Positions 47,501 through 62,800 of a DNA stretch of 64,000 bases are shown here, one piece after another. The notes below the pieces were generated by a model. It was given only the letters and a program-made list of their open reading frames with translations, was not told the DNA's origin and made no database searches. Both the position numbers and the translations under genes were made by a program. The number at the start of each line of letters is the position of its first letter. The stretch's first letter is position 1. The DNA comes from Caprimulgus europaeus. Taxonomy: Eukaryota > Chordata > Aves > Caprimulgiformes > Caprimulgidae. The stretch covers positions 50,105,537 through 50,169,536 of the forward strand of contig OU015525.1 in the NCBI GenBank assembly GCA_907165065.1, given 5' to 3'.

Positions 47501-50500
47501 GACAGAGCCTGCCTGCTGCTGTCTGGATGGAAAGCAGCCACATCACCTGGCACCACTAACTGCTGAAAGAATATTTATTTATCAAATCATGGGTTTTATC
47601 AGAAAACAACATACAGGTTTGGGATCTTTTTTTTTTATTTTTTTTTTTAAATCCACCTGGCACCAGGCATAGGTAAAAATCCTACTGAGTATAAATAATT
47701 TTATAAATTGCTTGTTCACTTTAGTGCAGATGCACTTGCTGTATAAAGCAGGATGACACTTCAAAGGGAGGATGCCTGGTGGGTACCTGACTGAGCCTCA
47801 GGACTGAGCCATAGGGTCACAAAAACCCCACGTTTCAGGTACTTAGCAAGTCTTTCTGGAATAAAACTGTTGCTGATTTAGATAAAAAATTAAGGAACTG
47901 AACAGTGAAAAATATAATAAGCAGGCTAATATTCTGTTGCAGACCACCATGGGAACAGTTTGTCGAAGCTCTGATGCCTGTTGAGTCTTAAATCTTTTTG
48001 AAAAGAGGTTAAGTCTCTTGCCTTGGTTTCTCTGTTACTTGTGCCAAAATAAATAGAATGTGCTCAACTGAAGAAAACAAATACTTGAAAATAACGAAAA
48101 ATCAATAGTACCCTTGTTATTTGGTAGCAGGTATACAGATCTAATCTGACAGACCATATTGAAAGTGTAAACTGAATGCTCGCACACATGTATTAGTAAT
48201 GTTAAGATGAAATGTTAGCTTAAATCTTATCAATTCAGTTTATAGAACAGGAAGGAATTACTGAACTACATTTTACCTGCAAACCCCCCCGTTTTGGAAA
48301 GGGTGGCTCTCAATACAATGTGTATTTGTGCATGTTTAAAAACATTTGAATTTCAGGTACCCTTCTTCATTACTGTGAAAGTTTTAGCATTACCTCAACC
48401 TGTCAGCCTCTCTAGTCAGGAAGAAATACTAACAGCAAGCATATTTGCATGGAGAAATTTAAAGGAGTTTTTCATTCTTGGCCTGATATCATTATTCCCA
48501 TGGGCAGGGGACAAAGAAATATAGAGCTAAGGAACCATTTCACATAAAAAATGCATCCCTTTGTCCAAAAGCTCTGCGATGTGTCATGCTGTTATGGAGC
48601 GCATACAGGAACTGCCTCTGCCCTTTTGTACAGAGCTGGCCTTTAGGCTCCATGCAGTCTGCAGCCACCGGCCCCACTCATCTAAGGGAACTATGAATTT
48701 AAAGAGATTCCCAGCTTTCGTTTTCCAAATGTGTGCATTTCTAACCCTTTTCCACAGCAAATGAAAGTAGCTTAGGGAAGGCAATTTTTTTTTCTTTTGC
48801 TAGAATATTTTTTTTTTTAAAAAAGACTAAAATGCAGTCCTCCATGGCTGCAACATGGGCAAGGAAAGAGGTAGTGATAGAGGGATGGAGAGAGGTCTTG
48901 CCCTGGTAGGTCTATCTGCCCTCCAGCAGCCCAGAAGGCCTCCAGCAGTGGTCAGTACAAGCTGGTTTTTGGGAAAATACAAGATGAACACATTTTTACT
49001 GCTCCACTCTTTGAACTGAGGAAATGGCTTGTAAGACTGCAAATATTAGAGGAGGAATCTGTCCTATTATTTTTGGAGCAGCATTCTCTCTGAAGTGTGT
49101 AGAGTCATCAGAACAGAATTAATCCAGTGATGAGTATTTTCAGCAATGAAAAAAAATGAGTCATCAGTAGATTTGGTGTGGGGGGAGTCACAAGAAGGGA
49201 CAGGACCTTATTTTTGAGAATGTAGCTGTGTTCTGCACTCTCTTCTGGTAGCTGGTCATGGCAGAGGCTGGGCTGTCAGCTGGGAAGAGGTTATGCATTA
49301 TGGTGTGCCAATGGAGAGAAAGCCAGAGAGATTTGAATGTGTCATCTCCATTTCCAAGATGCTCATCTAGATTGTTCAAAATGACCCAGTGGAGGTCAGG
49401 TTTTCTCCGAGGGACACAGAGCTGATGAGGGTCTGGGTGCTGACAAAGGTGGTGTTAGCGAGGAGCAGAGTTCTCCCAGGGTCTCTGTGCTGTGGAGGGA
49501 ACATGGAAATGGCTGCGCCATCCCTCGGCATTGCACAGGACAGCTCTTCTTCTGTGGCTCTTGGGGGTGAGTGGCCTAGGTCCATCGGTGCTCTGATCGT
49601 CCCAGAGCCAGCACTGGCAAAACTTCAGAAAGTCCTGTCTCACCTGGGAAGGTGCAGATGACAGGTATGCACATTGCTTAACTGCAAGCACTTCAATTTA
49701 GTGGCTAATTCAGGAGGACTGTTGTCCCTGATTAAGGAGGGTTTTTCTCCTAAGGCTCCCTATCTCATAATGTTGGGGATTTAAGTTATATGGATGCTCC
49801 CTGTCTTGAGTACTCAGGGAGCGTAAGGAGTGTCACCATCACAGTTATCTCTTCTTCCAGATCTCCACCAAAGCAGGGGTTCACATGGCGTACTTCCCAC
49901 CTTATAAACAGGACAGGAAGGTTTCTAAACTTTTTGTAACCACGCTTATCTGATTTGAAGCTCTTTGTTTCAGTGAAGCTTAGCATGCCTCTAGTCTTAC
50001 TTGTAGCAATTATTTCCCAATGAAGAACTGTTACGAGTTCCAGGGAGTCATCCTTTCTGTGAAGAGACCAGGTTGGTGGAGGCTGTTGTAGTCTCCAGCC
50101 TCACTTAGTGGAAACTAAATGTGCCATGGGAGCAGCTTAGCTCAAGGTACCTATAACAAGTTGTTGCTGCATGGAAACACCTAAGTGAGATATGAATACT
50201 AACATTACCGTATCTGTTGCTGTTTATAACAGACTGTGCTGCCTTTGCCACTGCCTTTGCCACTTTTTCCATCTCCTTTGCTGTTTCTTGTCCTTCTTGG
50301 GAACGTGCTCTGCTCTTTGTGCCTGACTCATTTCTGTGCTCCTGTGGTGGGCCAGGCACAGGCTCTCCCTCTAATCCACTCTTGGGAAATGGCATTACCC
50401 TTTGTGTGTGTGTGCACACCCTACCCTGGAATTTTCATAGAATAGAAAATGGCCTAAATCAATTAGATCAACACAATCTGCAATTGGTTTTGCATGAATC

Positions 50501-53500
50501 TATTTACAAGATAAGAATTATCTTCACTCCTCCTCTGTGAACAATAACTGACAACATTACACCCCTTCTCAAATGCTTTTTGATAGGTTAATGGGCCCAT
50601 TTTGAGAGCATATAATTGCAGCAGTTTTGGTTCAAGAGCTGATGTGATGGATTACGTCCCTCTTGATGCTTGGAGTTGGGATACAATACAGAGAGACTGC
50701 CTGGACCCTCTGGTGCCAGAGGGCTTAACACGGTATTGACAGGGCTGTGCATATTAAATCCAGATCAACCTTCAGAATGAACGCAGGCACATCTGAACTT
50801 ACATGGCTGGAAATCTCCTTCCCCAGTCTTAAAGGGGTTATTTTTAGTAAAGGTTGTTGAAAAAAAGAGAAAGAAAAAAAGCTTATACTCCTACTTACTG
50901 CTGAGATATGAGCTGAAGGAAACTCTCCTGTCAGATCTGTTTCATATATGTTACAAGAGCAGCAAAACAGGAAAGTTCAACAGGGCATTATTTTATTTTC
51001 CTTTTTTTAAAAAAAATTCTTTTAAATTTACGGGATCTGATAAACGAGTCTGGAGGGTGCCAAGTCCAAAGGAGTCTAGAGGTATCCCTTGACATTGGGT
51101 GATAGCTGCTGATTAGTTTGGCAGAAATGGTTTCCTGATGCTCTGCAGTTGAAAATTAGCAAATTCTGGGGTTGTATTGAAAAAAAATGCAGCAGCATTT
51201 CTTGCTTTAGAGATCCATGCCGGGCAGTGCTGCTCTCCCAGGCTCAGCCTGGGTAACTCTGTTGGGTAACACTGCGCTCGCTTACTCTTCTCCAGTGGAA
51301 TGAGCCAGGCCCTTCCCAGAGCCAGGTACAAAGCAAAGCAATGTGGGATGGGCAGTGCTTTCTCCTCCTTGCACAGCTGCCAATTTCCGAAGAAATTTAA
51401 CTTTTTTTTCTTTCCATTAGTTTTAAACTAATTTTCAACTGATTTTAAAATGCACTGTAAAGTTGAAAGCATATAAATGAGAAAGTATCTACAATGGTCT
51501 TTCATCTTGCAAGCCTGCATGATATTGAGCACGTTTGTCATTTAGAGACCTGACTTCACATCCTTCTGCTCCTGATACAAAGCTGCCCAGTCTGCCAGCA
51601 AAGTTTTCATTTCTTCCTGACCCTTTCCTATGTGGCCCTTTGCGAACACACTGGAGAGCTTGATGCAAGTCCAGCTTATGTTAAGGGAATTTCTTCAATG
51701 GTTTTCCAATAGGTGTTGAGTGATAATTTCATCCATTTCATGAATTCTCCAGACAGTTTTTTTTGCTTGTCTTTTTGTAGCAAAGATATTCCCACTGGAA
51801 CCAAGTTCATTTTCTAATGACATCCTTCCCCACTGAAAAAAAAGTCTTGATTCAGATAGCCCAAAGTATTTTGCAGATATGTCCATTTCAAGAACTTTTT
51901 CATCAAGAGTAGTCCTCAAGTCTTCCTTAGGGCTCTCTGCTAGGAGTTGAGAGAAACAGGCTCAAGACCTCAAGAAATCTGGCATGGGTAAGGTTTTGGA
52001 ACATGAGTCTCTCTCACATCCCAGTTCAGTTCCCTTCACTCTTGGAAATTTTGGGGTAGGTGGCTGTCTCTCGGCATCTTCAAGGCCCTCCTTGTATTCC
52101 ATGCCAGGAACCCAGATTTCAAAATTTCAGAATCATTAATAAAACTAAATTGGTGGGTTTAAGTTATGTCTAATGTGCATCATTAATCAGTATTGAGATG
52201 GAAAATATACAGGGGCCTTGCAGTGTGCTAGCCCAAACCATGATGATATTAATGATTCACGATTTTTTAATATAAAATATACAGAAGTTATTCAGGAAAA
52301 AAGAAAGGTCCATTTCAGAAAAGGAAAGCACCAATGCTAGTTATTTCTGAGCTACACAAAAAAAATTGTCAACAATGCCCCTGAAAATTTATTTTCAGAA
52401 GCTGTGAATCAGTTTTCCAGTAGAAACATATAAAATAGTAGAGGACAATCCTCCCCACTCCTAGTTTCCTTTAATGTGGGCTATTTGAATCCTTGTTTGC
52501 CTAGTGGGACTTTCCAGCTTACAAAATCGTGGAGAGTACATACCAGAGGGAGCCATGCTACTTCTTGCTCTCTAGTATTTGTGAGAGTAGTCAAAAGTGG
52601 GAAATTCAGAAAATGTTTATGAAAAGTTTTGTTTCAGTTTTGTATGGTCCTTTTCCAACCAGTCCTTCTGACATTAACACAGGTGTTTCACTTCTCTCTA
52701 ACCTGTTCTGCTGCTGCTTGTGATTTCCAAAGTCACACTTGAAGAAATTCATCATACCGCAGATACCAGCTGTGTGAACTAGGGTAGCACAAAGGTTTGT
52801 TCGACTATTTGCACTAACATTAAGGGATAGAAGTCGTCTTTGGAGGACATGGGAAATGGTCCTCTGCAATGGACTGTCCTTGATCTTGCTCAGATGCAGT
52901 AAGATAGTCTTGCCTGCTGTTTATTCTGAAGAAATAAAATACTCCTTTTCACTCATAACCAGTAATAGGCAATAATGGCTCTTACTGTGGCTTAAGGGTT
53001 CAGTTCTCCAAGATACGTGTGCTTGAGTTTGATGAATTAAAACAACTTCTCCTTAACACATCCCTGGATGACTCCTTACCTTGTGGGGTGGAACATGGGA
53101 AGCTGTTCTCATGAGCGAAGTACTACATGGTATACAACTAATCAGAAATCAACTTTTTGCGTAAAAGCTGCCTTGCTTTCCTGTTAAGGAGAGAGCAGTT
53201 GAGAGAATCTGCTACTAATTGTTACTTTGCTGCTATTTTGTGCCATCCCTACCTCCAGGATCTTGCAGTAGCTCTACTGTGTGCTATTTTATTTTGTTTG
53301 AAAAGTAAGGTTGTTACCTGAAAGCCTGGCTGATGGTACATTGCTTCTCTCTTGCAGAGTTGTGAAGTTTGCTGACAGATGTTGTCTAACTTGAGAGATC
53401 TCTAATGGCTGAGACCTTACAGACTCTCCCAGCAGTCTATTCTCATTGTCACTATCCTACTTCGTGTCCGGTTTGAATCTTCTTGGTGACAGTTTAAGCC

Positions 53501-56500
53501 AATTATTTGTCTATAATAAAGCAAGGTAATATTCCCTTCCTCTTTGCAGCTTCTTTTTTATGTATGTATGTGAAGATTGTTGGTCTTTTTTCTCTCCTCA
53601 CTGATCTTTTCCCTCCTCAGTTCACGCATCTTTCCTTCACTGATCTGTGTTTTCAGGATCTCTTACCATTCTTGTTCCTGCACTCTCTGCAGTGGTTCCT
53701 CATTTTCCTTTAAGTGTAACACCCAAAACTCAACATACTACTCCTGGTGAGCACTTCCTATGTCTTTTAGGCTCCAACTCTTTTTATGTATCACTTGGAC
53801 TTGGTTAGTCTCCCAAGCTTGTTAGGTGGCCAGGGTAATTCTTTTAAATATATAGTGTTTATTTCCCAACATGAGATTTACAAAATACCTAGCATTCAGT
53901 TTCAGTTCTGGTAACCATAAGCTAACAGGACATTTTTGCTAACTCTTTGATTCTGTATCTAAAGAAAACAGGGGTGATAAAGGCCATTGCTCTGGAGATT
54001 CTAGTGTTTGTTGAGTTAGACATTGCTAAGCAGTCTAGCATCCCCACCCTTGTCATGAATGAATCTGGAAGGAATGAGTTTGAAGTCTTGCTCTGGTTGA
54101 CTATAAACCTTTATTATACGTGGGATGTTCCTTGTGGAGAGAGGGAGGCAGTTGCCTCCCAGATGAAATAAGCAGAATTCATCAGCTTACTCACTGCCCC
54201 ACCGAGCAGGGCGTGATGGGAGTAATTCAGGGTGCCTGGCACCTGCTGGAGCAGAGCGGCTGGCTGGCAACTGTAAACCCACAATCAACCTTGATGACTG
54301 CCCTCAGTGCAGACTGTAAATAACAAAGGCATTTATTTTATTTTTTCTGTGGGGATGGGAACAGTGGTGAGAGTAAACAGAAGGAATTAAAACCACCATC
54401 TTGCTGCGAACAGGTGGTGGCATGCCCTTGGCCATCACCACTGCCCGTCTGTTTCTAAGCTTTGTACTCAAGGAGAGTTGGCTTATGTCTTCTGCCCTTA
54501 CCTTGCCCTCACTGCAAAGAAGCAATGGGTATATGAGCAAATCTTTACAGGAAAAAAAAAAGGCAGAAAAGTGTGGAGACTGAGGATAGCTACTTAAATG
54601 CTGTTAATTGCCTAAAACCAACTCTTGCTCCCCCCCTTTTAATTTTTAGCCCCCTTTCACAGATCTATCAAGGGATACAGCCATGGATATCTCCAGCTTT
54701 ATTGAAATTTTACTTTAACTTTTACCTTTAACTTTGTTTTTATGACATGTCCCTGTGCTTTGTTCCCAGTTCAGCCCATCAGCCAGGATCCATAGTGTCT
54801 TTTTTCAGCCATAAAGGGTGCGTATTTGAGCTATGGGCAAATAATCCTCAGTCAGGTTGTTCCTGACTACAAAGGAGGTTATAAAATGCTCATTAAAGAA
54901 GTCACCCATGCAACATTATAATAGCAATTGGAAATTCCTGGTCCTTACAGAAACTACTGGAGTCCCACAGCTGCAAGAGAGGGAGCAAGAGGGGCTACAA
55001 CTGTGTCGCTGTGACCTAGTACCTTGTCTTGTGAGAGATTTGGTCACCAACCCATACTGGGCTGAATCCCCTTGTCTTTTCTGAACTTGGAAAGTAGCTT
55101 GAGTGGTCCTTTTTGGTTCTTACACAGGCAGTGATTAGAAATCCCAGCTGCTAGAGATGCAAGCTAAGGAGTCAAGGTCATGGACTCTGGAAGTGCTGGG
55201 CAAGGGAAACACAGAGGCTGCAGGCTTGAACTCAGTCAGCTCTATGGATGAGCACTGAAGGCTTCAAACTGTTTGTGTGCTTTATTTTCCAGAGGTGATA
55301 TATGGGAACAAATCCAACACTGAGTTTATTTCAAAGTGGTTGGATGGACAAAGGAGGAGAGCCTTTACCTCTGAGACTGTTAATTTTGTATTTTTATATG
55401 CAGTACAATGTTTCTCAGTGGACATAGAACATGACATCACATGAAACTGTCCAGGTCCCGACAGGAATATCTGACAGCTAAATGACATGTGAGATTGGTA
55501 GGACAGTGCCTGAGGGCAGAAAATTAACCCTTCAATTAACTGGAGTTGCTTTCCCTTGATTAGATTTTGAATACCTGCAATTTATATCCCTCTGCTTACT
55601 TGCCTGGGTGTGACCAGCCCTGCACTGCAAACTCGGCTCTTCTGGTTAAATGCTTCTGCTCCTACAGTGTTTGGAGTTTGTACTGTAGAAGGCAGTAAAA
55701 GGGGTGATTCATGTTACAATTAGAAAAAAACCAAACCCAAACCAATCAAGAAGGAAACATATATATAATGTAACTGTAATGGTAGAAATCACATTTACAA
55801 GTACTTTTGCTGAGAAGTGTTTATCCTCCCATAAAAGAGAGGTGCTAGATGGGTGTACAATGATTTCTCAATTATCCAGGAGCAGTTTATCCAGGTTGTG
55901 GATTAACTTTGCCACAGAGGCCCTGACACTTTGCTGGCGCTGTGCAGGGGAGTCCATCTGCACTCATGAGCTCCAGCACAGTGTTCCAGGATGGAGTCCA
56001 AAGCTTTAGCGAACTCTGTGTGGCAACACTTAAGTATGTCCCGGCTCCAGCGAAATTTATCCTTGTGGTTGCAGTGTTACAAACATACCTTGGGTTGCAC
56101 ATTAGCTAATACACCCTCTTGGAGCAGAGTGCAGAAATACCTAAGAGATTGTGCAAATGGCAGGTTGTATCTGGCAAAGCCAGGGCTGAATTAGAGCTAG
56201 TAAGTCTGGCTAAGCTTAAACTGACTCTATCTGGAGTCAATCACAAAGCTGACCAGTCTTCACTTTCAATATATGCAATGTGCTAAAAGATATACAGGCT
56301 GTGCCTAAACTGTGTTCCTGGGAACGACTCTACGCTTGCAGCTTTGGATGCCTCCCAGAGTTAGTCCCAAGCATCTATTGAGGTGAAACCTGGAGATGTA
56401 GCAGTCCCTTTCTCCTTCTTTTTCTCTGTGCAGAATGGCCCTGCTCCCCAGCTGATGTCCAGTAACAACTCAAAATACTAGTGTTGCTTTATCTGTGACA

Positions 56501-56627
56501 CCACAATAACTAAAACTCTGCTAGACACACAGTGGATGACATGGGTGGATTTGAAGTGTGCTTGACACACATGAATAGGTTTCTGGAAGTTAGCTTGTGC
56601 TTAGGTGGTCTGGAAATGACCATACAA
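44535..56627. other. Unique non-coding DNA with simple repeats
   Basis: No gene or transposon end was recognised in 12 kb apart from the simple repeat at 47239-47304. Open frames such as 44770-45183, 46756-47148 and 50217-50540 have no recognisable domains; the last is helped by a short internal duplication of a TGCCTTTGCCAC unit near 50242-50265. Confidence 0.5.
47239..47304. repeat. A23 run followed by (AT/AC)n microsatellite
   Basis: Twenty-three A (47239-47261) are followed, after a short spacer, by ATAC/AT and CA dinucleotide repeats at about 47271-47304. The open frames across it are artefacts. Confidence 0.9.
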
Positions 56628-56849
56628 AATTAAGGAAGAACTTCTTTACTGGGAGGGTGACAGAGCACTGGAACAGGCTGCCCAGAGAGGTTGTGGAGTC
56701 TCCTTCTCTGGAGATGTTCAAAACCTGCCTGGAAGCTTTCTTGTGCAACCTACTGTAGGGAACCTGCTTTGGCAGGGGGTTTGGACTGGATAATGTCCTG
56801 AGATCCCTTTCAACCCCTACCCTTCTGTTATTCTGTGATTCTATGATCT
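56628..56849 (+). mobile_element. CR1 LINE 3' end, 5'-truncated
   Basis: It contains AGAGCACTGGAACAGGCTGC, the GTGGAGTCTCCTTCTCTGGA block, GGGGGTTTGGACTGGATAAT and the tail ATTCTGTGATTCTATGATC. It is the best-preserved forward CR1 copy in the window, so probably younger than the one at 19959. Confidence 0.95.
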
Positions 56850-59800
56850 AGAGCAAGCATCATCCATTCTGCCAGCACAATCCAGCATATACTACCATGA
56901 AGTCCATGACACTGGGGAAGTCCATGAGAGTGGGAGGATTTAACCTAGCAGTTTGCTAAAGCTAAAAAAATTCGTATTTATTCAACTGCCTTAACTTAGC
57001 ACTTTTCCACCTTTTCTGCTTAAATTCCCCATCTTTATATGGTAATGAAGGAAGTGGATGCGCAATTAAAAAAACCTCAGAGGAGAAAAAGCCTTAGATG
57101 AGTCACTGCAGATATTGATAAGATCACTAATACAGAGTTGATCCACAGCTTCCAGGCTTCCTGTTTGTCTATGCCCACTCCTCTTGTAGCTTCTCAGGCC
57201 CAGCTTTGCCTCTCCTTGGTGTTCAGAGGGGGACCAGAAGGATTTCTTCACCTCCCCGCAACAAGGACATATGCCAGAGTTGCAGAGTCCCTTCCTCGCC
57301 ATGCCAGGATGTCACAAAGTCTTTAGCACCTACAACAATCCCCGACAACCCTCAGAGCTACTTATAGCAGCAACCAAAATGTCTCATCACACCCCTGTCT
57401 TGGTGACAAATTAAAACTGCAGTTTGATTATTAACAACTTTCCAAACAAAGGGCTGGATCTCGCTTCCCCTGCTGCTGATTGCAAAACTGGACTTGACTT
57501 CAATGGAAATAGATCTGGCCTCAGGGTATATTTAGAGAAAGTAAGTAGCAGCTATTTTCCCAGTGTTTATTTTACATTTCAGGTTGAGGCATTTGCAAGT
57601 GTGGTTTCTGCTGGACTTTGTATGGCTGGAGTTGTGACTAACAGTAATAACAGGCAAAGCTGTGACTTTGCCCCAGCCCCGGAACAACAGGCCACCCTGT
57701 CCCCAGCGTCATGCAGAAGGCACATGGTGACTCATGCTCTTGTAATCCCTCTGCTGGGTTTCCCCTCGCTCTGCAGGAAAGGAACTTTTTTTTCCCCTTC
57801 TATACTTGGCACTGCACATGGCCCCGGCTGTGCTGGTCCCAAAGCCATGAAGTGTGCCGAGAGTGTGACTGCACTGAAACCCATGGGTCAGAGAGTTTAG
57901 CACCCAAGGGCAGGTAAGCACTGGTATTTAGTGGGAAACTAAGATCCATTTTATTGTGCCTGGAGCACAAACCAGACGTGCTTTGTGGTGGAGGGAAGCA
58001 CATTGGAGTAAGGGCTCCATCCTGCCACATCCCCCAACACAGCTTTCCACAAATACCTAGCCTGAGCAATGGCTTCAAGCTGCACTGTGACTTCCATCTT
58101 AGTTTGCACGTGATAGTGCAACTTCTAAATGCTGATAGGTTAACTACACAAGGAGTCACTGGGCCTTCCTTCTGTGGCAGCCTTTCTCATCAGCTTTATT
58201 AATTCATTAATTAAGCCATCTCCTTCCTTGCAGCGGTACCATGTTCAGATGACGCTGTCCAACAGATTCTAGCACTGTCAAGGCAGCCTGGCTGTGTCCT
58301 TCCTCCGAGTCATGTTCAGAGCACCTGAACTTAGGTATGGTTGTCTGGACAACAGATAAATGGAGTTTCTTGGACACTGCTTGCTTCCAAGGAAGGGGAT
58401 GATAGTGGAGCTTCCCCTTTCACATCTTCCGCTGATCATCAGCTCCACTTTTGTCTCTGATAGATTCATACTTAGGGAACTTCCTTTGCCAGTGATGTGA
58501 TTCCTTCCAAAGCTGTAGGACCTCTGTGCTAATGGATAGCTAGATTTAGGGGGCACTTGTGTTTTGCTCACATTAAAGCTCCATGTTTTCTCATCAAGAT
58601 GTACCTGGGCTCATCAAGTGTCATAGTGTCAAAGGGCCAGATATATGCAGGTCTTTTGCCAGGCAAACCTCCAAGATGGCAGAGCACTTCAAGGAGAATA
58701 GCTCGTCTCATGACTGAAGACCAGTCAAGATTGGAACCAAATCTAATCAAAGAAGATGTGGCTTTTTGGAAAATGTTCAGCTGTGTTCCCCTGAGATAAA
58801 AATTTTGACTGCTTTGACCATTTTGTTTTAGATTCTTAAGAGTTCCTACTTATGCTAAGCTCTCACTGTTGCATCAGTCAGAAATAATGCCTCTACTGTT
58901 GCTGGTCAGCTAGGAAACACAACCTGTTGGACAGAGGAGTTCTCTACCATGCTGTGGCGTGTGTTTACTTGACATAGCTACACAGACCTGAAAGTGCAGT
59001 GCATTTTAACACTTGCATGCAAGAAGGAAAAGTAGCCCTTATGTGTCTAGCAAACTCCTCATTGCTTACTGCTCTCAGGATCCAAGTAAGCAAAACTACC
59101 TTGGGCAGCCCTATGCTTTATCTTGTGGACTAGGGAGGGATCTGCTTGGTTCACGTATTGGTGGACCAATGTACAAGTGTATGGTCTCTGTTCTTCATGG
59201 TCATTGCTGGCTTCCCACACAGCTTCAGCTCAGTCTCTGAAACAAAGCTTGCTGACTCTGCTCTTAGAGCAAGGGCATACTTCCTTACCTTCTCTCCAAA
59301 AAAGGTAGCAATGCACATATTTTGGAAAATACCTATAATCTCAATCCCTAGGACTAATTCAGTGTAGCAGATCATACAGAATCACTTTGAAAGTCCTTAA
59401 ACACTGCGTATGTGGGAATTGACTGGGGGATTGGTCTTGTGCTGGCACCCTGAGTAGGTGTAGGCATTTTTCCATCCAGAAAATTTGACTGTATAGCCTG
59501 ATTAGATTGTAAGTAAAAAAATTCCCAAGGTTTGTGAATAATTCTCACAGGAAGCCAATGGTACTACATACTTAAATCTATTTTGGAAAAAAAAAAAAAT
59601 CACAAATAAATGTCCCCAAAGTCCACAAATTCAAAGTGATTTTGTGTGAAACAGTTCCACCATTCAGGCATTCTTGGCTGCGTATTTTGTGCTCAGAACA
59701 CATCCTTCCCAGTGTAAGAACCACCCTCAGGTCCCCACTGCTGGACGAGAGCTGGGGGGATGGCTCTGGTGGGAGCAGCTGATGGAGGGGCCATAGCTCC

Positions 59801-62800
59801 ACAGCAGCACCGGTGCTGTGAGAGCCCCCCCAGCTCTGCTGCTGAGGGCATCGTTGGCTCACAGCGCATGTTATCTTCTTTCAGAGCTCCTTCTCCCAGT
59901 ACATAAACAAATTTGTTTTTGTTTAAAGACTTTCCCACACGAGTGTCTGCCAAGTTCAGAGGACTGCTCTTTGAGATTGATCTTGAATATTTTGGAACGG
60001 GAGATGAGATTATATAATAAATTCAGTTAGTCTCAGAGAGGCAGTTGGGAGATGCTGTTTCAGACTACAGCATAACAGCCAAGGGATTAAGAAAAATAAA
60101 AGAATCCACAGAGTGTAAGTGGGGAAGGAACTTGGTTTTCAGTTTAGTAAGTGTAATTTGGAAAAAGATTTACAGAAGAATCATCTACACACCAGAAGAT
60201 GGATGAAACATTCTCAAAACAGTAAACTTGAATAGATTCATTTCTGTTAGAATAACCAGCATGCCTTTTTTAAATATACAGCTTGTTGTACATCTGTGAT
60301 ACAGTGGTTTTCACATAATTGTCAACTGGTAATTTGGAGAATTATCTCTGATGTGTGACAACGTTGAAATTCCTGTTGTTTGCCAAGTAGCTAGGCATCC
60401 TGATACTTGTTGTCCAGTTCAGGTCTTGCTTTTCTAAATAATTAAACATCCCAAAAGCAATGGTTAGCAATAGACATGCAAGAGAAAAATGTCTTTGTCC
60501 TGTTTGTCTATTTTCATGTTGTGCAGGACTTTTTCAATTTTAGCTCAGTAATGCAAAATTGAAGTTTAAAAGCACAGTGCAGCCAAGGAGCTGGTCTGGC
60601 ACTGGGGCCATGCGGAGGCAGGCAGGCTGCCTTCAGGCAGGGCTGGCCGCCCACCGTGGCTTCTCTCGGAGGTTTCGGAGGGATTGATGCAGTCAGCTGA
60701 ACTAGAGTTTTCTCATGGAAATGCTGCTGGCAGTGAGACTGAAACAGGAGGGAGAGCTGTCAGAGCAGCATCCCCAAGAGAGAGGGAACTGCTCATGTAC
60801 TTGCCATCTCTAACCCTCCTGAGTAATGTCTCTCATCGTCCGTGAGGGTAGGTATTGCTCTGCAGTGGGAGAAACTATGACAAAATGTACAGACAATGCC
60901 AAAACTGCAACATTTCTTGGGTATCTTCCTGTCTTCTTTGTCCTGCCTTAGTGTTTCTCCCATAACTGCTTTGTCCTCTCATCTGTAAAGCACACAGAGA
61001 ATTAGTACAGCAGCAGTAGTGGCGGTCTTAGGAAGTAGTCCTCTATAAATAAATTCAATAAAAAATATGTAATAATCATTATGGTACCATCTAAGAGGCC
61101 CACAGGAAACTAAATTCATTTTATATTTTGAGAATTTAATAAATTGTATTTGTGTACTGAACAGGGAACTACGTCAGCTTTACAGTTGCCTCACAGTTAG
61201 CTATTTCTTGAAATAGCATTTGATTCTGACTACAGAAACTGTAGGGACTCTTGGGAGATAAAAAATCTTTCAGAAATAATTTATGGACCATACAACAAGT
61301 GGTCTTTGTTGAATGTGTAGCTCAAGTTTTTATAGAGATAATTTCAAGTTTTCTCTTCTTCCCTACACAACTGAGCTTGTTTTCATTTTTGTAAGATTTT
61401 TAATTCTTGCTGCTGGTACAGGCTAAAAATTGTTCAGAGCATGTTTCTTTAATTATTTAACTTTTTCCATTAGATTATAAATTTTCCATATAGATGTGAA
61501 AAAAAACAAAACAGCTGTTTTCCGAAAGATAAAAATGAAGACATGTTCATTATATGAAACTCCCATTTACTTTGGTTTTCTTTAGTGGGATAAGTGGTTT
61601 TTACATGAATGTGACAGTGATACCTGCCCTTTTTAGCTACAAACAATAGAAGACTTTTATACAAAAACATAAAAGACATTTATTGTGCAAGGTGTTTGGT
61701 GTTTTCTGGCCAACAGGTATCCTACTAGAAACAAGAAGACTGGAGAGGCAGGAATGGGGGAAAGGAAGGACAAGGAAGAGAAGATGCCAATATCCAGGCC
61801 ATTATTGTAGCAAATTTTCCCTCCTCATACCTCCTTTCCTCCAAGCTCATGCTGGGTCTCACCTCTTCCACATTTAAATATCCCAATTTCAAAGCACACC
61901 AGCTGCCTTCAGCTCAGATACCTCAGGACTTCCTAAAGCATAAAGAAACTTTATGTTCTCCTTCAAGTATCTGCAGTCCCATCCATAGGCCAGGAGTTTT
62001 TGATCACTCCACCTGCCTCTCCTGACCCACTGCTGGGCTCCCACTGAGGCAATGGAGTTTGCTGCCCAGACTGGGCACATGGCAGAGCCTGTCATACCCT
62101 GCAGATGCTGCTGCAGGATGGGTCCAAGTCCTTGTGCTCTTACTGATCTTCATCCCCTTCCCTGCAGGTCACCTGCCTCCAGGTTCAGACACATTGTTCC
62201 TCGGGTAGGGACCCCATCTCTTCACATCCAATAAGTAAGCAAAAAATGTCCTGAGAAAACTCAGAGGATTTATAAATTTGCATCCTTCAGGATGTGGGGT
62301 TGATTACTGAGGAGGTGGCTTTTAATTTTTTCTTCGTCAGTGCTGAACGAGTAACTGGAATGGCAGATCATTAGGAGGGACTGTGGTGCTGCCTTTCACA
62401 CAAACCTTAGATTGGAGGTCCTGACTGTGTTTTCTCAGGCAAAACCAATCTGGTGCTGAGAAACTTGCCGGCCAGCAGATGCAGCCAGCTCTGCTTGCCA
62501 GCCGTGCTTATCTTCCATAGCTGTACTTGGTTATGTTAGCCATACCTTCTTGTCTTTAGCTGCTCTGTGTTGTTGCCAAGCACTTTAAGTAGGGGTGACA
62601 AAGTTCATTCAGGAGGATGGTGCTCCTGTGGTAAATAGTCCACAGCTACCTCTTATGGATGTGTTCAAGTTTACTTAAATCAGTCAGCTTTTGTGAGACT
62701 TTTAGGTGAGGACTCATACTAGATGGATGCAATGTGAAAATTAGGATTAGTGTTAGGGAGAATAGTTGTGTGCTGTTCTAGAAAAAAACCTGGGGAATAA

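Noticed and set aside
57424-57900. 158-codon plus-strand open frame
   Set aside because: It starts from a non-ATG codon, shows no recognisable motif and overlaps equally open frames in other phases, so it is probably chance in a GC-richer stretch.
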